Positions 1-11,092 of a stretch of 64,000 bases of DNA are shown piece after piece. A program made the position numbers and the translations under genes. The notes below the pieces were generated by a model. The model did no database searches, was not told where the DNA came from, and saw only the letters and a program-made list of their open reading frames with translations. Source of the stretch: Megamerina dolium. Lineage: Eukaryota; Arthropoda; Insecta; Diptera; Megamerinidae. Every line of letters begins with the position of its first letter. Within the stretch, counting starts at the first letter, position 1. The stretch covers positions 47,115,821 to 47,179,820 of the forward strand of contig OY978529.1 in the NCBI GenBank assembly GCA_963854835.1, given 5' to 3'.

Positions 1-101
1 TAGTCCAAACTGAACATGTTTGACAGTAACATGTTACACGAAAACAGCTGAGCTGCTAAAAACAGTATTGCCAAAAAGAAAGTTGCTAAAAAATCACCCT
101 G
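1..101 (-). mobile_element. Terminal fragment of a DD41-type Tc1/mariner relative
   Basis: The first 101 bases closely match the right end of the element at 28077-28950, including the stretch with ACATGTTTGACAGTAACATG and the terminal AAAAAATCACCCTG followed by TA. The rest of the element lies outside the window. A short insertion (around positions 70-82) separates this copy from the other. The coding strand in the fuller copy is minus, so this end is the 5' side of the transposase gene. Confidence 0.8.
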
Positions 102-2683
102 TAATACATATGTATACAAAAAATAAAATAATAAATAGTTGTGGTTATATTTTTACATACCTCTATATATAGTAGAAGTAGATTATGAATATTGTATTAT
201 GATACCGTGATCAACCTGTTACGGATATACTAATTTTTTTTTTTTTTTTTTTTTTTTATTAATTTAGATTCAATCGAAATTGACTCCAAAGTCCGGAAGT
301 GGGAATTTCATGATGCTCTAATTTCGTATGCGGATCCATTTAGATTATATTGTATATATGTATGCACATTAGATATATCCATTCTGCTGCTGGGTAGAAT
401 TTTAAGATTTTAATGCAAAGACATGCATTTCTCTTTTAGTTGCTGAAAACAAAGCCGAATTTTTTATAACACTCACAACATGAAATTTTACACATTCGCT
501 TGCGGCAGCATCTACAAATTCACAATTTCATTTTGCATGAATTCGAAAGCTTCTGAAGATTCAAGAAAGAAAATTTTCAAAATGATTTGCTGCTATCAAA
601 TTCAGGTTTTTAGAAAAGCATTCAGATCATAAACCAAAATCATATTATGAAAATTGATACATTTTTTTTTTTGGACTAATCTAATATGAAAAAATTAATA
701 TCGCACATATCGCTTGAGATGTATCGATTTATTTAATAAATCCATGCCGTAATAAATATCTTTTAGACAGAAAAAAAACATTTTTCAATTGAAATCAAAA
801 TGAACTCTTTTAGAGATTGTTTTTTTTTTTAATGATCTTTATATAAATGTATAGAAGCATTATTTTATAGTATTAACAATAGGTCTGATTACTTCCCAAT
901 TTTCAATTAAATATATACATACATATTTATACATTATGGCGGATCAATTTATTTTGCCACATAGCGCATAGCTAAAAAAGAATATTGCTTCCCAAAATAT
1001 ATTTATTTTTTTCTATCAAAATATTGACTTATTATAATGTAGAAGCAATAAAATATAAAAACAATTATTTTTTCAGTGTATTATTTTCTTTTAACTAATT
1101 CTCTCCCAAAAGCGAGAGCTATAAAAAAAAATCAATTTTTAGAGATTTCTTGAAAACTAGGGGTTTTCGATCAAGTTGTTGGCGTCATAAAATGAACAAA
1201 ACATTATGTTCCACTAATAAAACTAGCAATTATTTTTTGGTGAGGCATCTTAATGTGTACATATGTATATAATATAAAAAATTATTAAAACTGAAATTGA
1301 AACTTAAATGATTCTTAACACATTTGAGGGAATTCACAAGCGTTGAACGTCAATAGCAAATCATAACAACAACCATATCAGTTAGCTAGGCTACCAATTG
1401 TGTTACAATTTAGACAAGTTATACTTTTCTTTGTTTGTTTGTTTGTCTTTTGTTCATTGCTAGCGGCATTTAACATACCAAGATAATTTTTTATAGCAAG
1501 GTGTGGTGAAACAAAATGTTCATATAAATATATATCATAAGTAACTGGATTATTTCAACGTGCTATATGTGAAAAAAAAAACGCGCAAGTAAATAATGGA
1601 GAAGGCACAATTATCGGATAGTTGTTTTGCTTGAAGTAAATTCAATGAACCATTAAAGAATAGTTTCAAAAGATATGAAAAGGAAAGGTCACCACTTGTT
1701 AGATGCTCTAGCAAGTACATAATCTCAATCACCATCACAATCAACAACATTACACGCCAATATGGTCAAATGACACGTTCATGGTCAAATGGTTCAAAAT
1801 CGAAGTAATTTATAAGGAACACATTTACTTAACTTTACTTGTATTCGAACTGTGAACACAATATCGTAAAGGATGTCAAAATTCCCTATTTTATTCCCTT
1901 CATGTTTATTCTTGTTTTTTGTTTATAACAACAACAGCTATAATATGATATGTAGGTAAAGAATTTATTTTGTTAAATGGATATTTCCCATAAATACAGC
2001 AATTCGCATTATTTAGCTTGAATTTCCGCATTTTATTTTGAGAATGAGTGTATTAAGTAAATATTACTCATATACGAATATTAGGATTATGAGCAAAAAT
2101 TCCGATAATGTCATAAAGTTGATTAATCAATTTGATACATCCGGATAACGCGAATAACTTTGCTATAAACACAATCTTAAAATAATTATATCGTAAGATT
2201 ATCGTCCAGATTTTTAGTTTTGTGAGTTAGTTTCTCCAACTAAAATTGTTACTTATAAGTTTAAGTGAGCATATTAAATCAGATAAAGATTAATTAGAAA
2301 ATGCAATATTACAAACTAAGCGACAGGCGTTCCAAATATTTATAGATCCATTAAACAGAAAAAGTGTGAATTTATTTTTACACGCACTGCTGAGGATTCA
2401 AGTATCCAAATTGCTGTGTGATGTATACTTTTTTAATTTAATTATTTTAGTAATATTATAGTTATAATAAAAAATTCAATTACAATTCATTGATTTCTTT
2501 TTGTCTCCACTTCAATTGATTATGCGCGAACGCAACTGTTCGATGGTGGCATGGCAACTCTGAACCCCAGGACAGAAAATGTCATTTTTTATATTTAGCT
2601 TAAATAGGGCATCCGATTGATCTGAAAAGAATATATAATACAAATATAATAAGTTATCATAAGAAAATAGTTATGCATTTTAG
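102..2683. other. Gene-free AT-rich stretch
   Basis: No convincing gene is visible. A run of about 24 T lies at 233-257 and could be the reversed poly(A) of an old minus-strand retrocopy, but no body was recognised. At 1238-1255 the string TGAGGCATCTTAATGT matches the terminal repeat of the MITE-like element at 58226-58455, so a decayed relative may end here. Confidence 0.4.
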
Positions 2684-2907
2684 ACGATGATATTTCTGTT
2701 GATGACAAAATCAGGGAAAAGGAAACAGTAGATGAACATTTTGTGCAAGACTTGAAATACTGATCATTAAGGAATATTATTACTAACACTGGATTAATGG
2801 AAATGTTATATATATTGGATAAAGAAAAGAACCATGTCATAGTTTATGATGGAAAATATTGGCATGAAGGGCTTGAATACTATTTACTTACGAAATTCAA
2901 TAGTTAA
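2684..2907 (+). pseudogene. Exon-like reading frame with one internal TGA, unknown family
   Basis: A good splice acceptor (TTATGCATTTTAG) ends at 2683. From it a frame of about 73 codons runs to TAA at 2905-2907, broken only by TGA at 2761-2763. The composition is protein-like rather than random AT: the first part is acidic and basic (DDDISVDDKIREKETVDEH), the second part reads LYILDKEKNHVIVYDGKYW. Codon use is balanced on both sides of the TGA, so the frame appears to have been one coding unit. It could be a decayed exon, the last exon of an upstream gene ending at the TGA with chance continuation, or a read-through stop. I do not recognise the family. No neighbouring exon could be linked to it. 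Confidence 0.35.
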
Positions 2908-3147
2908 TTTAAATAAAGCAATATAGCAATTCAATTTTCAATAGCTCTAAAAAAAAGATTTCAAGTACTTAGTATTGAAATACCACATGAGCGTATTAAT
3001 TTGTAAACATTCAGTTGAGTATTAAATCATTGTTGTTTGCTTGCGAGTATAAAATTATATAATCGTCTGTTACGCTTCATAGTTAATTTAATAGGTGTTA
3101 ATAATTACCATTATTTAAATTAAATCCGTTTTAATAAGAAATTCAAA

Positions 3148-3360
3148 ATGAAACTAGTTCACCACCTGGTGGATGAGAGTTCGTGTCCGACACGAGCGAA
3201 ATACAATGAAATGAATACAATATCTATGGAACAATGTAAAGCAGAATTAAGGGAGTGCACAAAAACTCGTAAAAAAAGAAGTATATTTATACAAATGTAC
3301 ATATATAGAACTTTGCTATTTGAAACAATATGTATACGAATATGTACATATGTTATATAG
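3148..3360 (+). CDS. Small unassigned ORF, possible first exon
   Basis: The ATG sits in a fly-like start context (TTCAAAATG). The first 45 codons are mixed and hydrophilic (MKLVHHLVDESSCPTRAKYN and on through a Cys/Glu/Lys-rich part), then the frame decays into AT-rich codons to a stop at 3358. This would fit a short first coding exon with a splice donor somewhere after the lysine-rich part near 3265-3285, but no strong GTAAGT is present and no partner exon was found. There is no recognisable domain. It may be chance. Confidence 0.2.
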   Translation: MKLVHHLVDESSCPTRAKYNEMNTISMEQCKAELRECTKTRKKRSIFIQMYIYRTLLFETICIRICTYVI

Positions 3361-4189
3361 CAATTGTTAACTCTCACCCAGCAATAAGCAGTAGAACTAC
3401 CATTACCACCATATCGACTACTATAGCAGCATAAATAATAAAAACGTGACCAAGTATCAAGCATTATGAAATATATGTATGGTATATGTGTATTAACGTT
3501 ATTTGTTTTTGCCAATTATAGCATTATGATCATGTGCTTAAACCGTGTTAAGAAAAAGAACTCGTAAAAACATTTTAAAACATTTTGCTCTACTTAATAT
3601 TGGTTCTTTTTTTTTTTTATTATTAAAACTTCTCAGACGTAATGTATCAGTAATCACCCACAAATACGTTGGTGATTTTTTGTATCGTATTTTAATTTAG
3701 TAATTAATTGTTTCTTTTTCAAATCAACTCGATTTTTAAAATGGATAAATTATATAAGACCAATACAAACCTATTATTAATTATTATATTATTATTATTA
3801 TTTATTATTTATTTATTATTAATTACAAACCTATTTTTAATACAAACCTATTGGCATGTGACTAATTTATAGAATTATACACATAAATAAAGGGTATGCA
3901 CATTAATGATGACACAGCAGCTTATATTTGTATTTGAAAAATGTAACCATTTAAAATTTTTTGCTATTTTCCCATTTTTTTGATTGTTTTTACTTTGAAA
4001 TAATCGATCAATATATATTGACTTACTGCTAAAAAAAAAAACTATCGTCTGTGTGCAATGGATATTTATTTCCATATGTCCACCAGAAAAATTCAAAAAG
4101 TAACATTTCAAGCAGTGTATTTACTAAAGCATTGCAAGCAAGTTTCATAGCAAATGTTGATGTTCTCTTCCATTTCCTTAGATAGAAGA
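3361..4189. other. Gene-free AT-rich stretch
   Basis: Long TTATTA-type low-complexity sequence lies around 3774-3850. No gene, RNA or transposon end was recognised. Confidence 0.4.
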
Positions 4190-4205
4190 CTGGGATAACA
4201 ATAGG

Positions 4206-5110
4206 ATGGACTGGGAGAACAAAGTCAGTATTTTCCCGGACGGCTTCAAACAGTGCAGTGTATTTCAGGCTGAAGTTATAGCCATAAAGGAGGCACTCTC
4301 TATTGTCAAAAAATGTAATTTTACTACAAGAGAAATTTATATCTATTCCGATAGTCTGGCGGCACTAAAATCGCAGCAAATGAGTAGACAGTCATCAGAG
4401 ACGGTGATAAACTGCCACGAACTACTAATAGAACTCACCAGTTACTTCAACATCCTTCCACCTTATTTGGGCACCAGGCCACTGTAGGGCGGATGAACTA
4501 GCAAGGCATGGCACAGCGTTAGCGCTCCACCCGAACAAAGCATCGGTACCAATGCCACTAGCAACTTGTAAATTACTGATAGACAGATTCACCATAGATA
4601 CTGCTAACACACTTTGGAGACAGACAGGAAACTGTTTAAATAGTCGGCTAATGTGGCTGCAATGGAACTTAGCTCGAACTAAGGTACTTTTGAAATTGAA
4701 CAGGCAGGACCTTAGAATAACAATTGGGGTTCTAACAAGTCACTGCCTTCTAGGAAGACTCGCGAATAGACTAGAGGCACCTTTTAACGACTACTGCAGA
4801 AGCTGCCAAGGTATGGAGGAAGAAAAAGAAACAGTTGAGCATCTCCTGTACGAATGCCAGGCTCTGCGCAGAAGATGGCTCACGGCATTCGAAACGGCGG
4901 TGTCTCAGAGGTTGTGAAAATAAAACTAACTAGCTAAGACAGTGTCATTTATAACATCCACAGGTTGATGACTCAAAGATTACCCAGTTGGGTAAGGGAT
5001 AAAACTCCAGTGGTATCACAATGGGCCTTTAATAGGCCTAAGTGCGTCGACAGACAAGCACTCAACCTACTTACCAACCATTTCCTTACCATTGTTAAAA
5101 TTTGCCACCG
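4206..5110 (+). mobile_element. 5'-truncated RNase-H-encoding LINE, decayed
   Basis: Two frames cover the 3' part of a non-LTR retrotransposon ORF2. The first (4206-4484) is a partial RNase H domain: FQAEVIAIKEAL supplies the glutamate and IYIYSDSLAAL the aspartate of the active site. The second (4552-4914) is the C-terminal region, with the zinc-knuckle-like Cys-His string CRSCQG...VEHLLYEC. A frameshift near 4485 separates them, so the copy is dead. The 3' region at 5010-5085 (GGTATCACAATGGGCC...) matches the 3' ends at 33290 and 52840, so all three belong to one LINE group, probably of the I/LOA/R1 type that carries RNase H. The far 3' end is degenerate (CAACCTACTTACCAACC) and no target duplication was seen. 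Confidence 0.8.
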
Positions 5111-5441
5111 GGTAATAATCTACATCCACCCACACACATGCATATATATCAATTTAAATTAGTTCAATAATTTCTCAGTCTGTGTGGTATATTGTTTTTG
5201 ATGTATGTTTACTATAGTTCGCATGCGGCAAAAACAATATACCTCCCTTCGTATTTAATTAATGCAAAATTCAATTGATTTATATACATACGTTCATTTG
5301 GAACTGTTAAAGAATGAATCAGCAATCATAATTTGCATACAATGTACACGTATCATTATGGATACGGAGGTTCAAAAATAGCAGTAGTTTAAAATTAATT
5401 CATATTTTTAATTTTCAGATTTTCGCTCAAAAATACTATCG

Positions 5442-5576
5442 CCCATAGTTATAGTCCAAGTTACGGTCACCTTAAATTTAGAGTGGATTTTTTGACAGAT
5501 TTTTATATTCATATATAAATATGCCAAAAAAAATCGATTCTAAATTTTAGATGATCTTGACTTTAACTATAAATAT
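5442..5576. repeat. Hairpin MITE, copy 1
   Basis: The left end reads CCCATAGTTATAGTCCAAG; the right end (5556-5573) is a diverged inverted copy, CTTGACTTTAACTATAAAT. The inner part (TTTGACAGATTTTTATATT, then TCGATTC) matches the element at 62512-62626, so the two are members of one small non-autonomous family. There is no coding capacity. Confidence 0.6.
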
Positions 5577-6773
5577 TACTGTTTACTACTGTTTACTATT
5601 ACATGTATGGTGATGCCCAAGTAACTCTTTGCTTTGGAATAACAATTTAAAATTTATTGCACAAATAAAATATTGAGAGTGCATATAAGCATATTCGCAA
5701 ACTATTAAATTATATAGGCATACATACATATATACTTAAATGTACATCATTTTCGGGGAAGTATTGCAAAATACACATTGTTGACCTTCGAAACCATGAA
5801 ATAATCAACGATCAGTCGACGACGACGTTCAACAGACAAATCGATCGTAAAAGACAATTATGTAAGAAAGCACGGCCTTTAACACGTACATATACTATAT
5901 ACTGTATACATTGTGTATGTATTCAAGTATCGATACACTCCAAATGCTCACCAAAAAATGATCAATAAATTGCAATTAAGCAAATAAAACAGAAACCCTT
6001 TCATTAACAATGTCCAAAACAGTGGACGACAGTCATAAATATACACATACAGTACAGCATTGTTAATTACCATAATAAAATGTTAAATGTAAAATCCATA
6101 CTCGTATGTATATATGTGTGTAAGCATTTGTCAGTATCAATTTATAACAAGCCAACTATCAATAATCAACGATAGCGCCGTCATACATACAGTTAACAAC
6201 AGCAGCTGAAACAGAAGCCAATCAATGAGCATTTAAGCATAAAATTATAAATAAAAAAATATTTATACGCATACGCGTGCAAAAATTTTTCTTATCCCAC
6301 TCACTCACTGAAGGTGGGCTGAACAAAATAAAATATGAAGTAAATAAATATGGTGTGGACATATATACATATGTATTTACGATACATATCCAATTGATTA
6401 TTCATTAAAAAAAAATTTGATTTGAAATTAGGCGGATTTTGACCAAACTAAATGTGCTACCCTTACCATGATCACGAGTACTTGTATTGTATAGAATATT
6501 TCAGATACAATATTAACGATGTTTGAAATGCTTAAAATGTTACGCGTATTAATTTATATATGGTATGGCTGTACTATTACGTATTCTTACTTTTAACAAG
6601 CTGCTTATGCCCAATGTATGCCGAGTATAGGCGTAGTGCTCTTCATCTGATATTGCAATCTTAGAACAGAGTGCGAAACAACCAATACGTTGATGATGTA
6701 CACGTCTTTTTGTATATATTCTAACTACAATTTCTCCTTAGCTTCTTCTTCTATTCGATCTACAGGTGTATAA
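5577..6773. other. Gene-free stretch
   Basis: AT-rich sequence with many ATACATA-type short repeats. No gene or element end was recognised. Confidence 0.4.
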
Positions 6774-7815
6774 GCTTAAATCCGCTGTTTGCTCGTAGAT
6801 GGCGTTAGTGAACATATTGAGCTATTATCGACTGTGCATCCTTTTTTTTATGAGTTCGACATCTGTTTACATCAAGTAGTAAACATTATCAGTGATTTCA
6901 TACAACAACATACAACGTATAATCATGTCTAGTTTCGTGCCAGAAACGGAGCATATGCGGGAAGCTCTACTTTTTTGCTTCAATTTGAAGAAATCTGCTG
7001 CTGAGTCGCATCGAATGCTTGTGGAGACAGTGCGCTATCGGAAACCACTTTGGAAAATGGGTGCCCCATAAATTGAACGATAGGCAGATGGAGCGACGCC
7101 AAGCACATGCGAAATCTTGCTTGCTAGACAAAAAAGAAAGTCGTTCCTGCATCTTATGGTGACTTGCGACGAAAAGTGGATATACTTTGAGAATCCTAAA
7201 CGAAAAAAATCGTGGGTCGATCCCGGCCAACCAGCAACTTCTTCTCCAGACCAAATCGCTTTGTACGCAAGACGATGCTGTGCGTTTGGTGGGATCAGCA
7301 GGGTGTCATCTACTACGAGCTGTTGAAACCTGGTGAAACTGTCAATGCTCACCGCTACCACCAACAACTAGTGAAATTGCGCCGTGCTTTGGGTGCAAAA
7401 AGGCCTGGTTATGAACAAAGACGTGAGAAGCTGATTTTTCTCCACGACAACGCCCCATTGTACACGTCAAAACTGGTCCAAAACTACTTGGACATACTGA
7501 ATTGGGCGGTACTACCTCATCCCGCTAATTCACCAGACCTGGCACCTTCTGACCATCACCTGTTTTAGTCAATGGGTCACTCGCTCGCCGAACAGCACTA
7601 CGCACGATTCGTATGAAGACGTCGGAAAATGGCTTGACGAGTGGTTTACCTCGAAAAATTAGGAATTCTTTTGGCATGGTGTACAAAAATTGCCCGAGAG
7701 ATGGGAAAAATGTATAGCTAGTGAGGGCATATACTTTGAATAATTTGAATAAATTAATTTTTGGCTTTCTATGAAAAAAAATGTGTTTTTTTACCGAAAA
7801 ACAGCGGATTAACGA
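6774..7815 (+). mobile_element. Mariner transposon, internally deleted and frameshifted
   Basis: Imperfect inverted ends (TTAAATCCGCTGTTT at 6776-6790; AAAACAGCGGATTAAC near 7797-7812) enclose about 1.04 kb. The transposase starts at ATG 6924 (MSSFVPETEHMREALLF) and breaks near 7062, where a large part of the helix-turn-helix region is missing. It resumes at about 7060-7240 with the first catalytic motif VTCDEKW, shifts frame near 7240, and continues to 7568 with HDNAPLYT and SPDLAPSD. The second and third aspartates are separated by 34 residues, as in mariner (DD34D). A TAG interrupts the C-terminal part at 7567, and more stops follow. The copy cannot encode an active enzyme. Mariner transposases cut and paste at TA dinucleotides. 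Confidence 0.88.
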
Positions 7816-9257
7816 GTTAAAGCTGCTGTTGAATTGTTGTATCTTATCCGGTAATCGCAGTAAATTTAAGTGCCGAATTAGCTTTCTCAAGCCCTCCCAC
7901 ATCGGTGGTGGAAAGTATCCATTCAAACATACGGGTACATAGATTAAGGGGTTAAATGTTTAACTGAGTCTCCGTATTGAAGGTTCCATTCAGAAACTAG
8001 GCCAAACGACACTGTGCTCTACTGTTAAACTTTGCTAAAATCATCAGTATGTGATGGATAGCCACATCCTACTCGAGGTAAACCAGCTAAGGCTTCTATA
8101 AAAAGAGAAATCCAATCGGAACAATGCGAATAGAAAAGTTATCTGAAAATCGGAAGAGCATCCCTGCTTAAAGCCCGTGCCCCTGATAGATTTACAGCTA
8201 GGTCGTGACTTTCTCGGCTGTATTTGAAAATTCTTCAATGCTGGGCCGCCTCGGAGAGTAACGATTTTCTTACCGTGGTATGGGGTGTTGCCATGATGGA
8301 CTTCCCCCTTTTTCCCTAATTCAATCAAAGCTCTTCCGGTAACAGAGAGATCCATCGTACACAAACATATTGAGGTCGTAAGGCACTATCTCCAATTTGT
8401 AGTCGTATATGGTCCTATAAAAATTGAGCGCAATCAAGGTACGATTGTCAGGTGTGAGGATGAATCTCGACAGACTTCCTCACGAAGACCGTGCTTCAAG
8501 ATTCAGGATGCAATGCAGTGCTTAAACTGTTCCTGCTAATGATATCCCTCGATGGCCGAAAAGGCCGCTCAGCAACTAACGGAAGAAATCGAGCCGTTGG
8601 GAAATCACATTCGGTTTGATAAGGTTGATGATACCAATAAGCATCTAGATGACTCCTGAAGGTGGATGACCAATACACGTCCTCCTGACAGTTGTTAAGG
8701 TCAACCAGCAGCATTTTGTATGCCTTCCTACTATATTATATTTATTGTTTTCTTATTTAAAATTGAACCAATCAATTTGAGCACTCCTAAAACTACTTTT
8801 ATACCTTTCAATTCCGTAGTGATTCGAGTTATTTTTCATTTTCCTCTACGTATTTTTATTTTTTTTCGTTATGAATACATAATTGATCTTGAACCTGTGC
8901 GACCACTATCATAATGTATGTGTTTATATTTTCTGTGCTAAGAAATAGAGCGGTATACATAAAAGGTTGATTATCGGCTGCTTTCTTTTTTTAAATGCTT
9001 TAAAATAAGCACCTTTTAATATTTTTCAATGTCCATTATTTTTAAAAAATTTTTGAATTTGAGCTACACCACCTACATGTCCTGCTAAAAAGAAACAAAC
9101 AGCCACACGCTCAATATCCACTGATCCTCGTATCGCTAAAAACTACGAGCGCCAAAAACTTCAGCTTTTCTTGTTGACATAGCCATCGAAATAGAATTCA
9201 GTCTCATTTGAAAGGTAACATTGTTCACAAATTCACGTACAGCAGGCAAGCTTTTCA
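7816..9257. other. No gene; unclassified GC-richer block at about 7990-8715
   Basis: The block 7990-8715 is clearly less AT-rich than its surroundings and has the look of old transposon sequence, but neither strand gave a motif I can name. The rest of the stretch is ordinary AT-rich DNA. Confidence 0.4.
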
Positions 9258-9260
9258 TAT

Positions 9261-9373
9261 TCAGGCTTATCATGAACAAATTTCAGTGCGAAATTTTTCC
9301 CTTGTCAACTATATATTTTAGATTGCTGACATGTGAAAAATTTCACTCGAAAATTTGTTCATGATAGGCCTGA
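9261..9373. repeat. Inverted repeat, arms about 39 bp
   Basis: The left arm 9261-9299 begins TCAGGCTTATCATGAACAAA; the right arm 9335-9373 ends TTTGTTCATGATAGGCCTGA. The arms pair with a few mismatches and one small gap around a 35-bp loop. This looks like a foldback or MITE remnant. Further palindromic AATTTCGAAAT strings follow at 9640-9740. Confidence 0.6.
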
Positions 9374-10217
9374 TTAATTCGACCGAAATATCTTTTCAAA
9401 ATTCACATTTCGATAAAATTTCGTCTGGAATAGTTCGAAATGTTGTTAAATCATCTAAAATCATCTCATTTCAATCCCTTCAGTAAAATTATATACGGGC
9501 ATGTGGTACGAATCGTTTTCTCATAAAAATGTCATCGAAAACGTGCTGACATGCGCTAAATATCATTGTTATGTTTTCGTTTTCGTTCAAATCTTCAATT
9601 CAAAGTTAAATAAAAAGTCTGTTGTCTGACAATCAGCTGTTTCGAATTTAATTTCGAACCTCGTTGAAATCGTGGGAATTTCATCACACCTCAAACGAAT
9701 TCGAGCGATTTGCAATTTCGATTTCGAAATTAAATTGTCTGATTTCCAGGACATGCTCGATAGAGTTGCATTTTTGAGTGGGAAAAAAAGCGTCCTAAAA
9801 TGGCATGTAATTTAAAAGAAACCAACCCATAGCGTACCCTTAAAATATTACAAATAAGTTCAAAATAACTATTTGCGTTCATACACACATGCATATGTAA
9901 ATAAAGTACATTCAGCAATGGGGTGTGACTAATTTAAATTCATAGAAAAATCTCATATTATAGCCTACATTAGACGATTTTTATACTTATCTGCTGATTG
10001 TTTGACTTTTAAAATAACAGCAAATGTAAAAATATTGCATTTGATTAAAATGACCACATGGTCGAAACGATTTTATCCGATATGGATATGAAAAAAAAAA
10101 TGTATGTTTAGCACCTAATAATTCACTGATTTTTCGGTGAGATATTTGTAATCATATGAAGAATTCTCCGAAGATATAGATACCCGGCTGGTTTAGACAG
10201 TAACTTGAACAAATATC
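9374..10217. other. Gene-free stretch
   Basis: It contains repeated TTTCGAAAT-like strings at 9400-9740, possibly part of the same foldback sequence as 9261-9373. No coding region was recognised. Confidence 0.4.
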
Positions 10218-10436
10218 AGGTGTAAAATTTGGACAGTATTAGAAGGGACCTACTTATATTGACCGGTTCCGAACGGCAAAGCCCTTGTGACATCACTTTT
10301 TTTTAGCTTTGTGACAGAGCTCTTTCAAAAGCTTTTTATAGCAGTGTTACTGTCGAAAGAATTTTCGATATTAAAGTACCACACTCGGGGATTGAACTCA
10401 CGACCTAGCGACCAGAAGGCTAACACACTAACTAAA
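10218..10436 (-). mobile_element. tRNA-derived SINE, copy a (reverse strand)
   Basis: This is the reverse complement of the SINE body seen whole at 32978-33405. Shared landmarks are GGACAGTATTAGAAGGGACC, GGTTCCGAACGGCAAAGCCC and TTTGTGACAGAGCTCTTTC. The tRNA-like head is at the right end (GGGGATTGAACTCACGACC, a recognisable reversed B box) and is diverged beyond 10420. Confidence 0.75.
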
Positions 10437-11092
10437 TGTAACTTCAGCAGTCTTCGGCCTTGACGTCAAATATCAAATGCCACATCTGATTTTTTTCCTG
10501 TAGTATATTAAAATGGAGAAAGCTGTGTGGCCAATTATCGCCTCACGTCTGTCGGACTTTCACATCTCTGCCCTACGTTCATACATTTATAAAGTTAAAT
10601 TTTTTTTATACTTAAATAAAAATATCGTAATTTTAATCAATCAAAATATTGAGTATTGGTAAATCACAAAGTAAAATTGATAAACAATTTAAGGAATTAA
10701 AAATTTTTTTTCATGTTTTTAACATAAACTAGACATCCAACAAATAGTAGCATTGACATTTTATATCTGCAAAATATCATAGATAGAAATTCATATTTAC
10801 ATTTTTCACTCTTTTTCATATGCATATATTTAATACAATTAAGCTTTATTTTACTATACGTATGTACTATATTGTATACATATAATCAGAATTATTTAAA
10901 AAAATTGTGGCTATTTAACTATTGGTAGAGTCCATCTTCATCGCTGATACTAACACAAAAAAAAAATTACAAAAAATAATACACAATACACAAAACCGAA
11001 AAAACCGAAAAAAACGAATTTCAGGCATTTCAAAGTTAAAATCGAATACAGATAAAAAAAATATTAACTTAATAAAATTCATTATTGTAAAA
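10437..11092. other. Gene-free stretch downstream of Atg4
   Basis: AT-rich. On the minus strand it is the region after the Atg4 stop codon, so it should include that gene's 3' UTR, but no clear poly(A) signal close to the stop was chosen. Confidence 0.35.

Noticed and set aside
2761..2763. TGA as a selenocysteine codon
   Set aside because: No SECIS-like hairpin could be recognised downstream, and decay or normal termination is simpler.
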